Part shown: in pieces, positions 8,343 to 17,708 of the stretch | Position numbering within the stretch: the stretch's first letter is position 1 | Layout of the letters: each line of letters begins with the position of its first letter | NCBI RefSeq assembly: GCF_000170755.1 | Contig: NZ_ABCK01000034.1 | Span: 1-53,228, forward strand | DNA: 53,228 nt | From: Lentisphaera araneosa HTCC2155 | Lineage (GTDB): Bacteria; Verrucomicrobiota; Lentisphaeria; Lentisphaerales; Lentisphaeraceae | Direction of reading: 5' to 3' | Program-made: the position numbers and the translations under genes | Notes under the pieces: model-generated | Seen by the model: the letters and a program-made list of their open reading frames with translations, nothing else | Database searches by the model: none | Told to the model about the DNA's origin: nothing

Positions 8343-9349
8343 GAAGCTAATTCAGCCTGAATATAATCAAGGGATAATAGCAGTTCAACCATTTCATCTA
8401 CTTCATATATCTCTGTATTTGCGGAGGTATAATCATCTAATTTTGAAACCGTTTCATCTCCTTCAGAATAATATTTAGAGTAATTTAACCCTCGTGTATC
8501 TAAAGGAACTCTATAGTAATCACCCAAATCTTCGGCTATTAACATTTCTTCACGGCTTAGGAGTGCTTCATGTTTTTTCTCACCGTGGCGAGTGCCTATA
8601 ATTTTAATTTCATTATCAGCTTTAAAAATTTCCTGTAAAGCTTTCGCTAAAGTCAAAATGGTGCATGCAGGGGATTTCTGAACAAAGATATCTCCTTGTT
8701 TACCATTTTGGAAAGCAAATAAAACTAAACCAACAGCATCTTCTAAAGACATCATAAATCGAGTCATATTAGGGTCTGTAATTGTTAAATCTTTTCCCTC
8801 TTTGATTAATTCAACAAAAAGCGGAATCACTGAGCCCCGTGAAGCCATAACATTCCCATAACGGGTACAACTCAAGAGTGTTTTATTGTCTATGACTTTT
8901 CTTGATGACGCAACCACAGCTTTTTCCATTAAGGCTTTGCTCATTCCCATTGCGTTGATTGGATAGACTGCCTTATCGGTACTGAGTGCGATCATTTTTT
9001 GTACACCGTTCGCGATGGCTGCATTCACAGTGTTTTCAGTCCCTAAAATATTCGTTTTGACTGCTTCAATTGGATAAAATTCACATGATGGGACTTGTTT
9101 TAATGCTGCGGCACTAAAAACATAATCGACCCCCGCCATTGCGAAGTTCACACTGTTATAATCCCGCACATCGCCAATATAGAATTTTATTTTTTCATTT
9201 TTATATTTGAGGCGCATATCATGCTGCTTTTTTTCATCACGGCTTAGAATGCGAATCTCTTTGATCTCACTATCTAAAAACTTATCTAGAACCGCATTGC
9301 CAAATGAACCCGTTCCACCTGTTATCAAAAGTGTATTATCTTTAAACAT
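8333..9349 (-). CDS. UDP-GlcNAc 4,6-dehydratase / 5-epimerase (FnlA/WbjB/CapE type)
   Basis: This 338-residue SDR has a G-G-T-G-S-F-G-N Rossmann motif and the S-T-D-K-A-V-Y-P-I-N-A-M-G-M-S-K signature in which Met replaces the catalytic Tyr (M-x3-K). That marks the inverting 4,6-dehydratase group (WbjB/CapE/FnlA, PseB-like). The reaction is UDP-GlcNAc to a UDP-4-keto-6-deoxy-L-sugar. It is first in a compact three-gene L-sugar cassette with the 2-epimerase and reductase downstream. A 157-bp gap separates it from the preceding glycosyltransferase, so the cassette may have its own promoter or arrived as a block. Confidence 0.88.
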   Translation of the reverse strand: MFKDNTLLITGGTGSFGNAVLDKFLDSEIKEIRILSRDEKKQHDMRLKYKNEKIKFYIGDVRDYNSVNFAMAGVDYVFSAAALKQVPSCEFYPIEAVKTNILGTENTVNAAIANGVQKMIALSTDKAVYPINAMGMSKALMEKAVVASSRKVIDNKTLLSCTRYGNVMASRGSVIPLFVELIKEGKDLTITDPNMTRFMMSLEDAVGLVLFAFQNGKQGDIFVQKSPACTILTLAKALQEIFKADNEIKIIGTRHGEKKHEALLSREEMLIAEDLGDYYRVPLDTRGLNYSKYYSEGDETVSKLDDYTSANTEIYEVDEMVELLLSLDYIQAELASWT

Positions 9350-9506
9350 GTTCTTCCTCTTGTTATGTATAATTCATCACAATCACCCAGAATATGGGAT
9401 AAAACCCCTCATCCCTTGGTCCATCCCTTGCAGGAGGGGAAACAGAGTCTCTCTCGTATGCGGAGCATCATGCGATCTCATCTGGTCAATCGTATTATTC
9501 ATTGTG
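9350..9506 (-). other. Intergenic gap with a C/G-rich inverted repeat
   Basis: This is one of the two real gaps in the operon. CCCCTC (9405-9410) can pair with GAGGGG (9434-9439), and the loop contains two copies of CATCCCTT. There is no T-tract on either side, so a terminator is not supported. It may be a processing or attenuation structure ahead of the L-sugar cassette, or a recombination scar. Confidence 0.3.
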
Positions 9507-10637
9507 TTATTTCACCACAACACTTCGTAGAATTACCGTATTTAATTTCAACATATTAATTTCAATACTAAATTCTTGTGACAATTCTAATGCATTCATG
9601 ATTAAGCGCCCTTGATCTTGTCTGCCTTCTTTACAGCTCAATAATTCATCTCGTAATTCCTTTAATGTATTACAAACTAAAGCTGCCTCATGTTTCTTAA
9701 GTAAAAAATCAACAAAACAATTTTCTGGAACAAAAGCTAGAATAATTTTCCCTGATGCTAAATATTCTCCCATTTTCCCTGGCGCAGCAGTCATTATCAC
9801 AGAATCTAAATTACTAGTTTTACATAAAGGCAAAAATAAAATATCGTTCTGCTGATGTAACTCTTCTAATTCACTCTGTTTTACAAATGGCATTATCGAT
9901 ACGTTTTCATTTTGGAAGAATTTATAGTCCGAAACATCACTCGATGTGAAAATATTTAATTTAAAGCCTGTCTCCTTCAAACACATACTAAGTTCTTCAA
10001 TCGCCCTGGCCTGAGCATCGTATATCGCACCCGTATAAAGAATATTAATGTTCTCCTGTATTGTTATTATATTAACCTCAGCTTTGGTCGTCGCACAAGA
10101 TGGATTTCTAACAAGCTCGCAGTCTATGCCAAATTGATTATCTAACTTATTTTTTATAAACTCATTTGGCACAATAACCACATCAGCTTTGGGTATAATA
10201 AAGCGACCAGAATACCTAGCAAAACACGCCCTTAAGCCACTCCATTGCTCAAGATAATCATCAAACATGTATAGTACAAAAGGCTTTTTTTTAATTCGTG
10301 ATGCCAGATATCCCACTGGAATGCCTATTAAATCACCCGTACATACAACCAATAATTCAATTTTTTTTGATTTAATAAGTTTGGCCAACGAAAAAACCGA
10401 ATAAATAATTCGAAAAACTGACCTTAATATTGCAAAAACAAAACAACGAGATTCTCTAATCGGCTCATGTAAGTAATAATGTTCACACGGGAGTGGTTCT
10501 GATTTAGTTTTATAAAATTCTTCATATGAACTAATGAAACAATAATCAAAACCTTCATTATTCTTTAACAATCTATGAAGCATTACCGCATTACCGTTTG
10601 GACTAGGCGGTAGAGCCTCCGAAAAAAAAGCGATCAT
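9507..10637 (-). CDS. GT4-like glycosyltransferase
   Basis: A 376-residue GT-B protein starting I-A-F-F-S-E-A-L-P-P-S-P-N-G-N-A, the usual opening of GT4 acceptor domains. The C-terminal half has I-L-Y-T-G-A-I-Y-D-A-Q and a weak nucleotide-sugar motif, A-P-G-K-M-G-E-Y-L-A-S-G-K-I, in place of the canonical E-x7-E. It is therefore more divergent than the two GT4 genes at the operon's end. It overlaps the upstream GT2 gene by four bases. Sugar and acceptor unknown. Confidence 0.75.
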   Translation of the reverse strand: MIAFFSEALPPSPNGNAVMLHRLLKNNEGFDYCFISSYEEFYKTKSEPLPCEHYYLHEPIRESRCFVFAILRSVFRIIYSVFSLAKLIKSKKIELLVVCTGDLIGIPVGYLASRIKKKPFVLYMFDDYLEQWSGLRACFARYSGRFIIPKADVVIVPNEFIKNKLDNQFGIDCELVRNPSCATTKAEVNIITIQENINILYTGAIYDAQARAIEELSMCLKETGFKLNIFTSSDVSDYKFFQNENVSIMPFVKQSELEELHQQNDILFLPLCKTSNLDSVIMTAAPGKMGEYLASGKIILAFVPENCFVDFLLKKHEAALVCNTLKELRDELLSCKEGRQDQGRLIMNALELSQEFSIEINMLKLNTVILRSVVVK

Positions 10638-11641
10638 CCTACTCTTCCTTTAAATAAAGACCAAATCATTTTATTTTTAAGAAAAGCTTTAACGATACTC
10701 CCACAACAAATGATTAATGAACAAAAATTTCGTGGTGAAATTGAAATAATACATATTACACAATAGGGCGTCTTGATATATTGTTTAAATTCTTTCTTAT
10801 ACCGAACGGCTGTAGAGTAATTTAATGACGCGCAAGCTCGTAAAAATAATAGTCGAGGAAAAGTACATAGTTCCGTAATCTTCAAAAAATCATTAATCGC
10901 TGCGAACTTACTCCTCAAGCTGTAAATAGATGGTAAATCCATAATCGTCAACGACCAATTTCGTAGCCCTATCTCGAATACTTCCTTGCCATTTGACCAT
11001 GCAATTTTAGGCGTATTAGGAAGCTCTAAGCCTCTAACATATGAACTACCTATCCACCTTAAAGTAAAGTGCTCCTTGGCAATAGCTCTATATAACAGAA
11101 CTGTGTGCGGATAAAAACATTTTGTGATACCCATCCAATCAACACTCATTATTACACTTTTTTTATGCACTATTGTACTCAAATTAGATGTAATACTTCC
11201 AAGTTCTGATAGTACTTTGCTATGACCTGAATATGTTTTATCTTGCCGATTCGGCATCCCTTTTAAGTTAAACACCATACAATCAGGGGAGTATATATTT
11301 ATTTCTTCTAATGCTCGCTTAATTCCTGCAAGTGGTAATAAATTGGTATCGCCCACCATCCATATATAATCGGTTTCAGGATAACATAATGCCCTCTCAA
11401 CATTTTTTATAGCACCAATATTCTCTTCATTGTTGATATACTGAATCAAATGACTTTTATTTTTCCACTGTTTAATCACCTCTTCAGTACTGTCAGTAGA
11501 CGCATTATCAAAAATATAAAGCGCTACATTAAATTCACATAATTGTGGTAGGTGCAGTTCAATAAATTTATCTATATACTGAGCACGGTTATAAGTCGGG
11601 ACCACTATCGAGAGCTTTTGGTTATACTCTATCTGACTCAT
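10634..11641 (-). CDS. GT2-family glycosyltransferase
   Basis: A 335-residue GT-A enzyme: L-S-I-V-V-P-T-Y-N-R-A, I-F-D-N-A-S-T-D-S-T, and W-M-V-G-D-T-N as the probable DxD equivalent. The C-terminus is hydrophobic in patches (around residues 265-315) and may touch the membrane. It is coupled to the following GT4-like gene by a 4-bp overlap. The 143 bp before its start (11642-11784) hold no gene and no clear signal. Confidence 0.85.
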   Translation of the reverse strand: MSQIEYNQKLSIVVPTYNRAQYIDKFIELHLPQLCEFNVALYIFDNASTDSTEEVIKQWKNKSHLIQYINNEENIGAIKNVERALCYPETDYIWMVGDTNLLPLAGIKRALEEINIYSPDCMVFNLKGMPNRQDKTYSGHSKVLSELGSITSNLSTIVHKKSVIMSVDWMGITKCFYPHTVLLYRAIAKEHFTLRWIGSSYVRGLELPNTPKIAWSNGKEVFEIGLRNWSLTIMDLPSIYSLRSKFAAINDFLKITELCTFPRLLFLRACASLNYSTAVRYKKEFKQYIKTPYCVICIISISPRNFCSLIICCGSIVKAFLKNKMIWSLFKGRVG

Positions 11642-11784
11642 CTTTGACCATTTACCTTACTTAAAAATTCTTCATTCATGTATATATTGAATTTGTTTCA
11701 ACACCTTAAATCATTCTTATATTTTCAATATGCATCAAATAAAACCTGTTAATAATCTCTGGAATTCCCTATAGAGACATTGTG

Positions 11785-12723
11785 CTAAGTGAGGGTTTTA
11801 CTTACTCTTTCCTGAATTAATTGGGCATGTTTTGTTTTATGTAGAAAAAAGAAATTAGTCTCTACAGTATCTTCATCCATCTCCATAAATTCTTTTAAGT
11901 TATTGTCTTGTGCGTAATAGCATCCGTAACCAAGGTCTTTGAAAAATGTGATTATTTCATTTGGATCATAATTAAATTTGGCAGTCCATTTTCTTAAAAT
12001 CTCAGTAAAAACTATTGGCTTGTATTGCTCTATGGTTTGTACACCACCTTTAAAAACTAATAGTTCAGCACCCTCAACATCACATTTGATAAAGTCTAAA
12101 TTTTTCAAGTTTAATTTCGGAAAGAAACTATCCAAAGGTTTTACTTTACAAGTATGTTTTTGATTTTCCCTAGTTTCATCTAATAAGGCGGAAGAAGCAT
12201 TACCTGATCCTTCATCATAAAAATAAAATGTTAATTCATCTTCAATATTAGAAAGCCCTAAATTATACGTTTCTATTTGTTCACATTGATTAATTTTTAT
12301 ATTCTCTAATAAGCAATCATAGGTTTGTTTAATAGGTTCAAATGTATGAATTGTAATATTTTTTTTCACTTTAGCCGCAGCAATAGAATACCAGCCTATA
12401 TTTGCACCAATATCAAAAAAGACACTGTTATCTTGAATCAAAGATAGAATCATGTCGGAATCTTTTTTTTCATAAAAGCCGAAATTTAGAATTTCTACTG
12501 GAGCAGTTCGTTGATCTTTTCTTTTACATAAAACTTTAATACCTAGTTCTTTAGACGTGATCTCTACGCCTTTTTCACTTATCTCTATTTTTTCAACATC
12601 TCTATTCTTAATAAATTCACTGTACTCAAAAAGTTTGTCATGTATTGAATACATTTGTTGAATATAGCTTTGTTTGTCAAGCTTACCTAAATTGTAGGCC
12701 TGCTCTAATTCTTCTAATCTCAA
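11785..12723 (-). CDS. FkbM-family SAM-dependent methyltransferase
   Basis: A 312-residue protein with an N-terminal segment of about 100 residues of unknown role, then an FkbM-type Rossmann core: V-F-F-D-I-G-A-N-I-G-W-Y-S (SAM loop), H-T-F-E-P-I, L-D-F-I-K-C-D-V-E-G-A-E and P-I-V-F-T-E-I. FkbM enzymes O-methylate sugars and polyketides. Here it probably methylates a hydroxyl of the glycan or of the predicted branched sugar. Its start overlaps the SDR stop by four bases (ATGA). Confidence 0.87.
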   Translation of the reverse strand: MRLEELEQAYNLGKLDKQSYIQQMYSIHDKLFEYSEFIKNRDVEKIEISEKGVEITSKELGIKVLCKRKDQRTAPVEILNFGFYEKKDSDMILSLIQDNSVFFDIGANIGWYSIAAAKVKKNITIHTFEPIKQTYDCLLENIKINQCEQIETYNLGLSNIEDELTFYFYDEGSGNASSALLDETRENQKHTCKVKPLDSFFPKLNLKNLDFIKCDVEGAELLVFKGGVQTIEQYKPIVFTEILRKWTAKFNYDPNEIITFFKDLGYGCYYAQDNNLKEFMEMDEDTVETNFFFLHKTKHAQLIQERVSKTLT

Positions 12724-13787
12724 TTGTAACTCCTTACAGTTTTACTAAACCCTTCTTTTACGCTTGTCATCGGACTCCATCCAAGAGCTTCTATCTTTGT
12801 GATACTGGGTACTTGTGTTTTAAGATGACTAGGTATATAGCCCTTCTTAGTTATTTTCTTGAATTGTAATTTAAGGTTTTTTTCTTTAAATAATGAGACT
12901 AAAGTTTCAGCTAATTCTTTTATGCTTTTTAGCTCATATGGATTTGCTATATTATAAGCTTCTTTATTTTCACCTTTAGATAAAACTAAGAAGAAAGCAG
13001 CGACCGCATCGGCTATATAACAAAATGGTCTTACGGCACTTCCGTCGCTATGTAATTCTATATCTTCATTATTAACTATATTCGAAACGAAATCTGAAAA
13101 TACTCGTCCATCATCTAATTTCATCCCTGGTCCATAAGTATGGAAAGGTCTAATTATTTTCACATTTAAATCATATTGATGTGAATATGAAATACATATA
13201 TTCTCACCCATTCGTTTACTCTCAGCATAGCAAGATCTTACATCTAGAGGATCGATATAACCATAGTCACGTTCAGTTATACTTGATGTGTCAATTTGAC
13301 CATAAACTTCACCACTACTGAATAATAAAAAAGATTCACAGTTAGTTTTTATGGCTATATCAAGAAGGTTTTTTGTTCCAATGATATTTGGTAGCAATGT
13401 ATCAACTGGAATTTTACCATAATACTTGGGACTAGCAAAGCTTGCGGCATGAATAATAAAATCGAGCTGTTCGGGTAAAAAATCTTTATTGTCATGATAA
13501 TAAAATAGAGATATGTCTGCGATCACAAGATGGAAATTATCATGTTCCAAGTATTGCCCAAGTCTCGCGTTAAAATTTTTTTCTGTACGACACACCGCAT
13601 AAATATTTATATTATAATCAGCATGAATGTTTAAATGCATAAGTACATCCACGATATATGCGGGCAGAAAACCGTTGGCACCAGATATTAATATATTTTT
13701 ATTTTTAAAATTCGAAAAATCACCCGAGGCTAAAATCCCCTCAATATCTGCTTGTACAATACAATTATTCACATCAAAATTATTCAC
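12720..13787 (-). CDS. Extended SDR (NAD-dependent epimerase/dehydratase)
   Basis: A 355-residue extended SDR. An N-terminal extension of about 28 residues precedes I-L-I-S-G-A-N-G-F-L. S-S-G-E-V-Y-G and the Y-A-E-S-K catalytic pair are intact, and R-P-F-H-T-Y-G-P-G is the substrate-side loop. It shares the unusual N-terminal extension and ANG nucleotide loop with the SDR two genes upstream, so they are probably paralogues acting in sequence. Proposed role: reduction or epimerisation of the branched ketosugar made by the adjacent ThDP enzyme, comparable to YerF in yersiniose synthesis. The substrate is inferred from position only. Confidence 0.8.
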   Translation of the reverse strand: MNNFDVNNCIVQADIEGILASGDFSNFKNKNILISGANGFLPAYIVDVLMHLNIHADYNINIYAVCRTEKNFNARLGQYLEHDNFHLVIADISLFYYHDNKDFLPEQLDFIIHAASFASPKYYGKIPVDTLLPNIIGTKNLLDIAIKTNCESFLLFSSGEVYGQIDTSSITERDYGYIDPLDVRSCYAESKRMGENICISYSHQYDLNVKIIRPFHTYGPGMKLDDGRVFSDFVSNIVNNEDIELHSDGSAVRPFCYIADAVAAFFLVLSKGENKEAYNIANPYELKSIKELAETLVSLFKEKNLKLQFKKITKKGYIPSHLKTQVPSITKIEALGWSPMTSVKEGFSKTVRSYN

Positions 13788-13802
13788 TGAAAAATCCTGG
13801 AG

Positions 13803-15635
13803 TTATAATTTTTCTGATTTTGGATGAATACCAATAATCATATTATTTGCCAAAACTTTTCTATCCAGTAGTGGTGATAAATCTTCTAGAGGGGGAGATA
13901 CAATCTCTCCTTCTGCAGTCAAGGCAATTCCTAACTTTGGAACACATACTTGTTCAGGGTGCATAAATACTTCACAAAATGAAGGCCCTGGACTATTAAG
14001 GAATATTGGCAACACTTTTTCTGCATCTTCCCAAGTTCTTATTGCATGCATATCGAATTCAAATGCACTGGCAATCTTTGAGAAGTCAGGGCAACTGACA
14101 CCGCTACTTTTATCAGTTCCACTATATCGACCTTCGAACAAACCTTTCTGTGTGTTCTTGATCATCAAATATCCATCATTGTTAAATATAAGAACTTTTA
14201 TCGGTAGTTTATGATGAGCTATTGTCTGCAGTTCCTGGATGTTCATCATCATTCCACCATCACAATTTAAGCAAAGCACACTGCCCTTATCTAAAGCAAA
14301 TGACGCTCCAATTGCAGCCGGAAGGCCATAACCCATCTCACCAAGTCCAGTACTTGTAAACAACCTTTTATTTCCATTGATTTTTAATACTTGAAAACCC
14401 GACAAGAGTGCGGTCCCCATATCTGTGACAATCACTTCATCATCCGGTACCAAATTTGAAATCATTTCCATAAGTGGATAAGAGTTAATATAACCATCTA
14501 CATCTTTATGCTCAGGCCCTATTATAGGAAAACGTTGCTTATACTTCAAACACTGATTCATCCAATTTTGATATACAGGAATTTCTTTCGTAGCGACTTT
14601 TTTAAGAAAAAGTTCAAGAAAATCTTTTGCATCAGCACAAATACCATGCAATAGCCTTGACTGATGTTTCTCTACTTCATTTTTATCGATATCAACACAA
14701 ATAATGGTGGCATCACGTGCTAATTCTGTTAGATCATAACCGATTTGAGGAATTGCCATACGTGTACCGATACTCATGACAAAATCGGCATTTTGAAGCA
14801 CTAAATTAGAATAGCGCTGTCCATAGACACCAGCGCGACCAAATACATATGGATTATCGGAGTCAATCATATCAAGCCCCTGCCATGTTAATAAGGTAGG
14901 GCATTTTAAAGCGTCAAGTAATGGTTCTATGTATTCGAGCGCATCTGCTAAGCGAATGCCGTGGCCAAGCCAAAGAACTGGCCTTTTTGCACTTTGAAAC
15001 TGTTCCAGTGTTTTGTCTACTGCTTTTTCAAGAGAATCTATATCCTTTACTGCCTGAAAATAATTCTTCTCTTCCGCTTGAAAAATACTCTGTTTCTTTT
15101 TATCGACCGTCATTCCTTGAATATCCATAGGTATTTCTAACCATGTGGGACCTTTTCTACCTTCTAAAGCTATGTGCTTCGCTTTATCTAACTCAAGATT
15201 AATTTGTAGAGGATCAGTCACCCTTTTTGCATATTTCGTTACTTTTTCGACCATCGCGATACTATCAAAACCCTGAATTCCCCAAATTCTTAAAGGGTTT
15301 GTAGTCGGGTTACAATAAATAGACTTTTCATTGCCACAGATAATAATTCCTGGTATTGAATCCATCCAACAACTAACCAAACCGGTAATCGTATTAGTGG
15401 TGCCAGCACCCGTTGTCACTATGCTTGCTGTTAGTTCGCCATTGGTACGATAATATGCCCCCATGGCCATTACTGCAGCCTGTTCATGGTGAACACATAC
15501 TATTTCCGTAAAGCCCCGTCTTAAAATTGCATCAAAAATATGAGCATCTCCTGCTCCCACAATGCCAAAAACATGTCTTATATTATTATTTTCAAGGAAT
15601 TCTGCTATCAGATCACTTACTCTATAATTTTCCAT
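13803..15635 (-). CDS. ThDP-dependent acetolactate-synthase-like enzyme (YerE-like sugar branching)
   Basis: A 610-residue three-domain ThDP enzyme. The catalytic Glu (E51) lies in V-H-H-E-Q-A-A-V-M-A-M. The ThDP/Mg motif reads C-D-G-G-M-M-M-N...F-N-N in the C-terminal domain, with Cys replacing the usual first Gly. It is embedded among CDP-3,6-dideoxyhexose genes, unlike a biosynthetic acetolactate synthase. Family precedent: YerE decarboxylates pyruvate and adds the acyl carbanion to C4 of CDP-4-keto-3,6-dideoxyglucose, forming yersiniose. The neighbouring aldolase suggests the donor here may be 4-hydroxy-2-oxopentanoate (see findings). No regulatory-subunit gene is adjacent. It overlaps the upstream SDR by 14 bp. 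Confidence 0.85.
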   Translation of the reverse strand: MENYRVSDLIAEFLENNNIRHVFGIVGAGDAHIFDAILRRGFTEIVCVHHEQAAVMAMGAYYRTNGELTASIVTTGAGTTNTITGLVSCWMDSIPGIIICGNEKSIYCNPTTNPLRIWGIQGFDSIAMVEKVTKYAKRVTDPLQINLELDKAKHIALEGRKGPTWLEIPMDIQGMTVDKKKQSIFQAEEKNYFQAVKDIDSLEKAVDKTLEQFQSAKRPVLWLGHGIRLADALEYIEPLLDALKCPTLLTWQGLDMIDSDNPYVFGRAGVYGQRYSNLVLQNADFVMSIGTRMAIPQIGYDLTELARDATIICVDIDKNEVEKHQSRLLHGICADAKDFLELFLKKVATKEIPVYQNWMNQCLKYKQRFPIIGPEHKDVDGYINSYPLMEMISNLVPDDEVIVTDMGTALLSGFQVLKINGNKRLFTSTGLGEMGYGLPAAIGASFALDKGSVLCLNCDGGMMMNIQELQTIAHHKLPIKVLIFNNDGYLMIKNTQKGLFEGRYSGTDKSSGVSCPDFSKIASAFEFDMHAIRTWEDAEKVLPIFLNSPGPSFCEVFMHPEQVCVPKLGIALTAEGEIVSPPLEDLSPLLDRKVLANNMIIGIHPKSEKL

Positions 15636-16695
15636 AACTTAATCCCCCTAGCTTATACCATGTTACGGCTTTTCTTATTGCCTCTTCGGTGCCGATTTTA
15701 AGCGGCAAATCAAAGGCAGTTTCAAATTTACTAATATCCGGTATGAATTTTGATTTATTAAGTGCACCTGGCGGACTATTCGTTGACACACCTAAATGGC
15801 CACCAAAAGACTGCTCTACAATTTGAGCAATAGATTGTAAGTCCATACTATCTGAACTTCCTAGATTAAACACATTCTTTTCAGAGGGGTTCAGGACAGC
15901 CCTTAAGGTCCATAATGCCATCTCACTGGGATACATATAACTTCGTATCGTAGTAGGTTCACCAAGAATCCTTATCGACTGACCATAGAGGCCATCTCTA
16001 ATGAAATTATTAATTGCCCACGGTCTGTCAATTAATTGATGAGGACCAATAAATGCAAATGGCCGAAGTATTGTTGTAGGAATTTTATATTGGCTTCTAT
16101 AGGCGTTGACTAAAGATTCGGAAGCTCTTTTTGCTTCACCATAATATGATAAAAGTCTTGTGCCAGTAGAGCTATAAAAAGTATTTTCATTGACATTCAT
16201 AGCTTCGAATGGTTGCTGACCATATACATGTCCTGAACTAAAATGTGTGAAATTTAGTAATTTTTCAAGTCTATTACAAGCATCCAGAATTCTAGTCGTT
16301 CCCAAAATAATGTCTTTCATGATTTTAACGGGATTCGATGAATGTATTCTATTGTCTGGGTTACCGGCCAAATGTAATACGTACGATACGGAGGCATCAA
16401 TTTCAGAAAGATTTTTAATGTCTTTATCAATTAAATCAATATACTTCTTTCTAAATATATGAGGGTAATCCTTCGCACTTTGGCTAATTGATGTTGCACA
16501 GGCTTTAATATTTATATTAAATTTGTGATGTTCATTAAGGTGATTAATTAACTCAATAAGCCATTTCCCTACATACCCATTCGCACCCGAAATAAAGAGA
16601 GACTTATTTTTTAAAGCGGTTAAAGTTCCCAACTGGCCAGCTAAAACTTGTTCACAGTCATTTTGAATATAATCTATTTGTTTGCTGTTAATCAT
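15622..16695 (-). CDS. Extended SDR (NAD-dependent epimerase/dehydratase)
   Basis: This 357-residue extended SDR has I-S-G-A-N-G-Y-V-G-K near residue 33, H-F-S-S-G-H-V-Y-G, and catalytic Y-G-E-A-K. L-R-P-F-A-F-I-G-P is the C-terminal substrate loop. It sits between the hydroxy-oxovalerate aldolase (4-bp overlap) and the ThDP enzyme (14-bp overlap). It resembles the SDR at 12720-13787. One of the two probably reduces the new side-chain ketone after branching and the other may act on C4/C5 stereochemistry; which does which cannot be read. Confidence 0.8.
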   Translation of the reverse strand: MINSKQIDYIQNDCEQVLAGQLGTLTALKNKSLFISGANGYVGKWLIELINHLNEHHKFNINIKACATSISQSAKDYPHIFRKKYIDLIDKDIKNLSEIDASVSYVLHLAGNPDNRIHSSNPVKIMKDIILGTTRILDACNRLEKLLNFTHFSSGHVYGQQPFEAMNVNENTFYSSTGTRLLSYYGEAKRASESLVNAYRSQYKIPTTILRPFAFIGPHQLIDRPWAINNFIRDGLYGQSIRILGEPTTIRSYMYPSEMALWTLRAVLNPSEKNVFNLGSSDSMDLQSIAQIVEQSFGGHLGVSTNSPPGALNKSKFIPDISKFETAFDLPLKIGTEEAIRKAVTWYKLGGLSYGKL

Positions 16696-17708
16696 TTAGT
16701 TTTTCCCTGTTGCTCTGCTATCTCCTGGGCCACTTCGATAATTATATCTTCCTGCCCGGCCACTACCCCTCTTTTTCCCAAACGAAATAGTACATCTCGG
16801 GGGTCAACGCCATAGCTTATTGACACACGATCTATATGCCTGATAAAACCCGAAAACACTCCAGCCATACCAGACGCAATTGATGTCGATTTTACTGAAG
16901 GGATAACATCAATTAAATATTCCTCTGCAATATCTCCGGCATCTAGAATTTTGTATAAATCTACACCAGTTGAATAACCACTTTTCTCAAGAACTGCTAT
17001 CAATACTTCTAGCTGTGTATTACCTGCACCAGCACCAAATGCTCTTGCCGTACCATCTAAAATTGTTGCACCACATTCAGCAGCCACGAGAGAATTTGCA
17101 ACGCCCATACCCAAATTATTATGGCCATGGAAGCCAACATGCCCATTAAGAGCAGTTCGCAAAGCGGTGACTCGTTTTTTCACATCTTGGGGTAAATAGG
17201 CACCTGCGGAATCCATGATGACCACACCTTCAGCTCCATAAGACTCCATCTTTAATGCTTCGGACACTAATGTTTCAATTCCTGCCATATGACTCATCAT
17301 TAAAACACCATATACTTCTTTACCTCTCTCTCGTACAAATGATATGTGTTTTTTCGTTACATCAGCTTCTGTCACATGACTAGCGATTCTATAAACATCT
17401 ACACCGATGTCCAAAGCCAGTTTTAAATCTCTTTCTATTGTTGCAAATCCTGGGATACAATGTATGCCTAACTTTGTCGTAGTTAATTGTGACTTAGCTG
17501 CTTCCAGTAAATCAATATCGGACTCTTTGGCCAAACCTACCTGCAGTGATGATGCTCCGATGCCATTGCCATGACCAACTTCAAGTATAGGGACGTTTGC
17601 GGCATTAGCTGCTTTTGCATAAATTTTCACCTGTTCTACACTAAGTTGATGACCTACTGCATGATTGCCATCCCTCAGTGTGGGATCACTAATAATAATA
17701 TTTTTCAT
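16692..17708 (-). CDS. 4-hydroxy-2-oxovalerate aldolase-like (DmpG/MhpE family)
   Basis: This 338-residue TIM-barrel aldolase starts with D-P-T-L-R-D-G-N-H (catalytic Arg12, metal ligand Asp13); the metal-binding H-G-H-N-N-L-G lies near residue 200, and the C-terminal helical communication region is present. Length matches DmpG (about 340). The known reaction is 4-hydroxy-2-oxopentanoate to or from pyruvate plus acetaldehyde, with channelling to the partner dehydrogenase. Its ATG overlaps the dehydrogenase stop (ATGA), as expected for a two-subunit complex. No aromatic-degradation genes are nearby. In this sugar operon the condensation direction, supplying a 2-oxo acid to the ThDP enzyme, is the better fit. 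Confidence 0.85.
   Translation of the reverse strand: MKNIIISDPTLRDGNHAVGHQLSVEQVKIYAKAANAANVPILEVGHGNGIGASSLQVGLAKESDIDLLEAAKSQLTTTKLGIHCIPGFATIERDLKLALDIGVDVYRIASHVTEADVTKKHISFVRERGKEVYGVLMMSHMAGIETLVSEALKMESYGAEGVVIMDSAGAYLPQDVKKRVTALRTALNGHVGFHGHNNLGMGVANSLVAAECGATILDGTARAFGAGAGNTQLEVLIAVLEKSGYSTGVDLYKILDAGDIAEEYLIDVIPSVKSTSIASGMAGVFSGFIRHIDRVSISYGVDPRDVLFRLGKRGVVAGQEDIIIEVAQEIAEQQGKTK

Noticed and set aside
13803..15635. Branched-chain amino acid acetolactate synthase (ilvB)
   Set aside because: No small subunit or ilv genes are near, and the gene is translationally coupled to nucleotide-sugar enzymes; the YerE-like role fits better.
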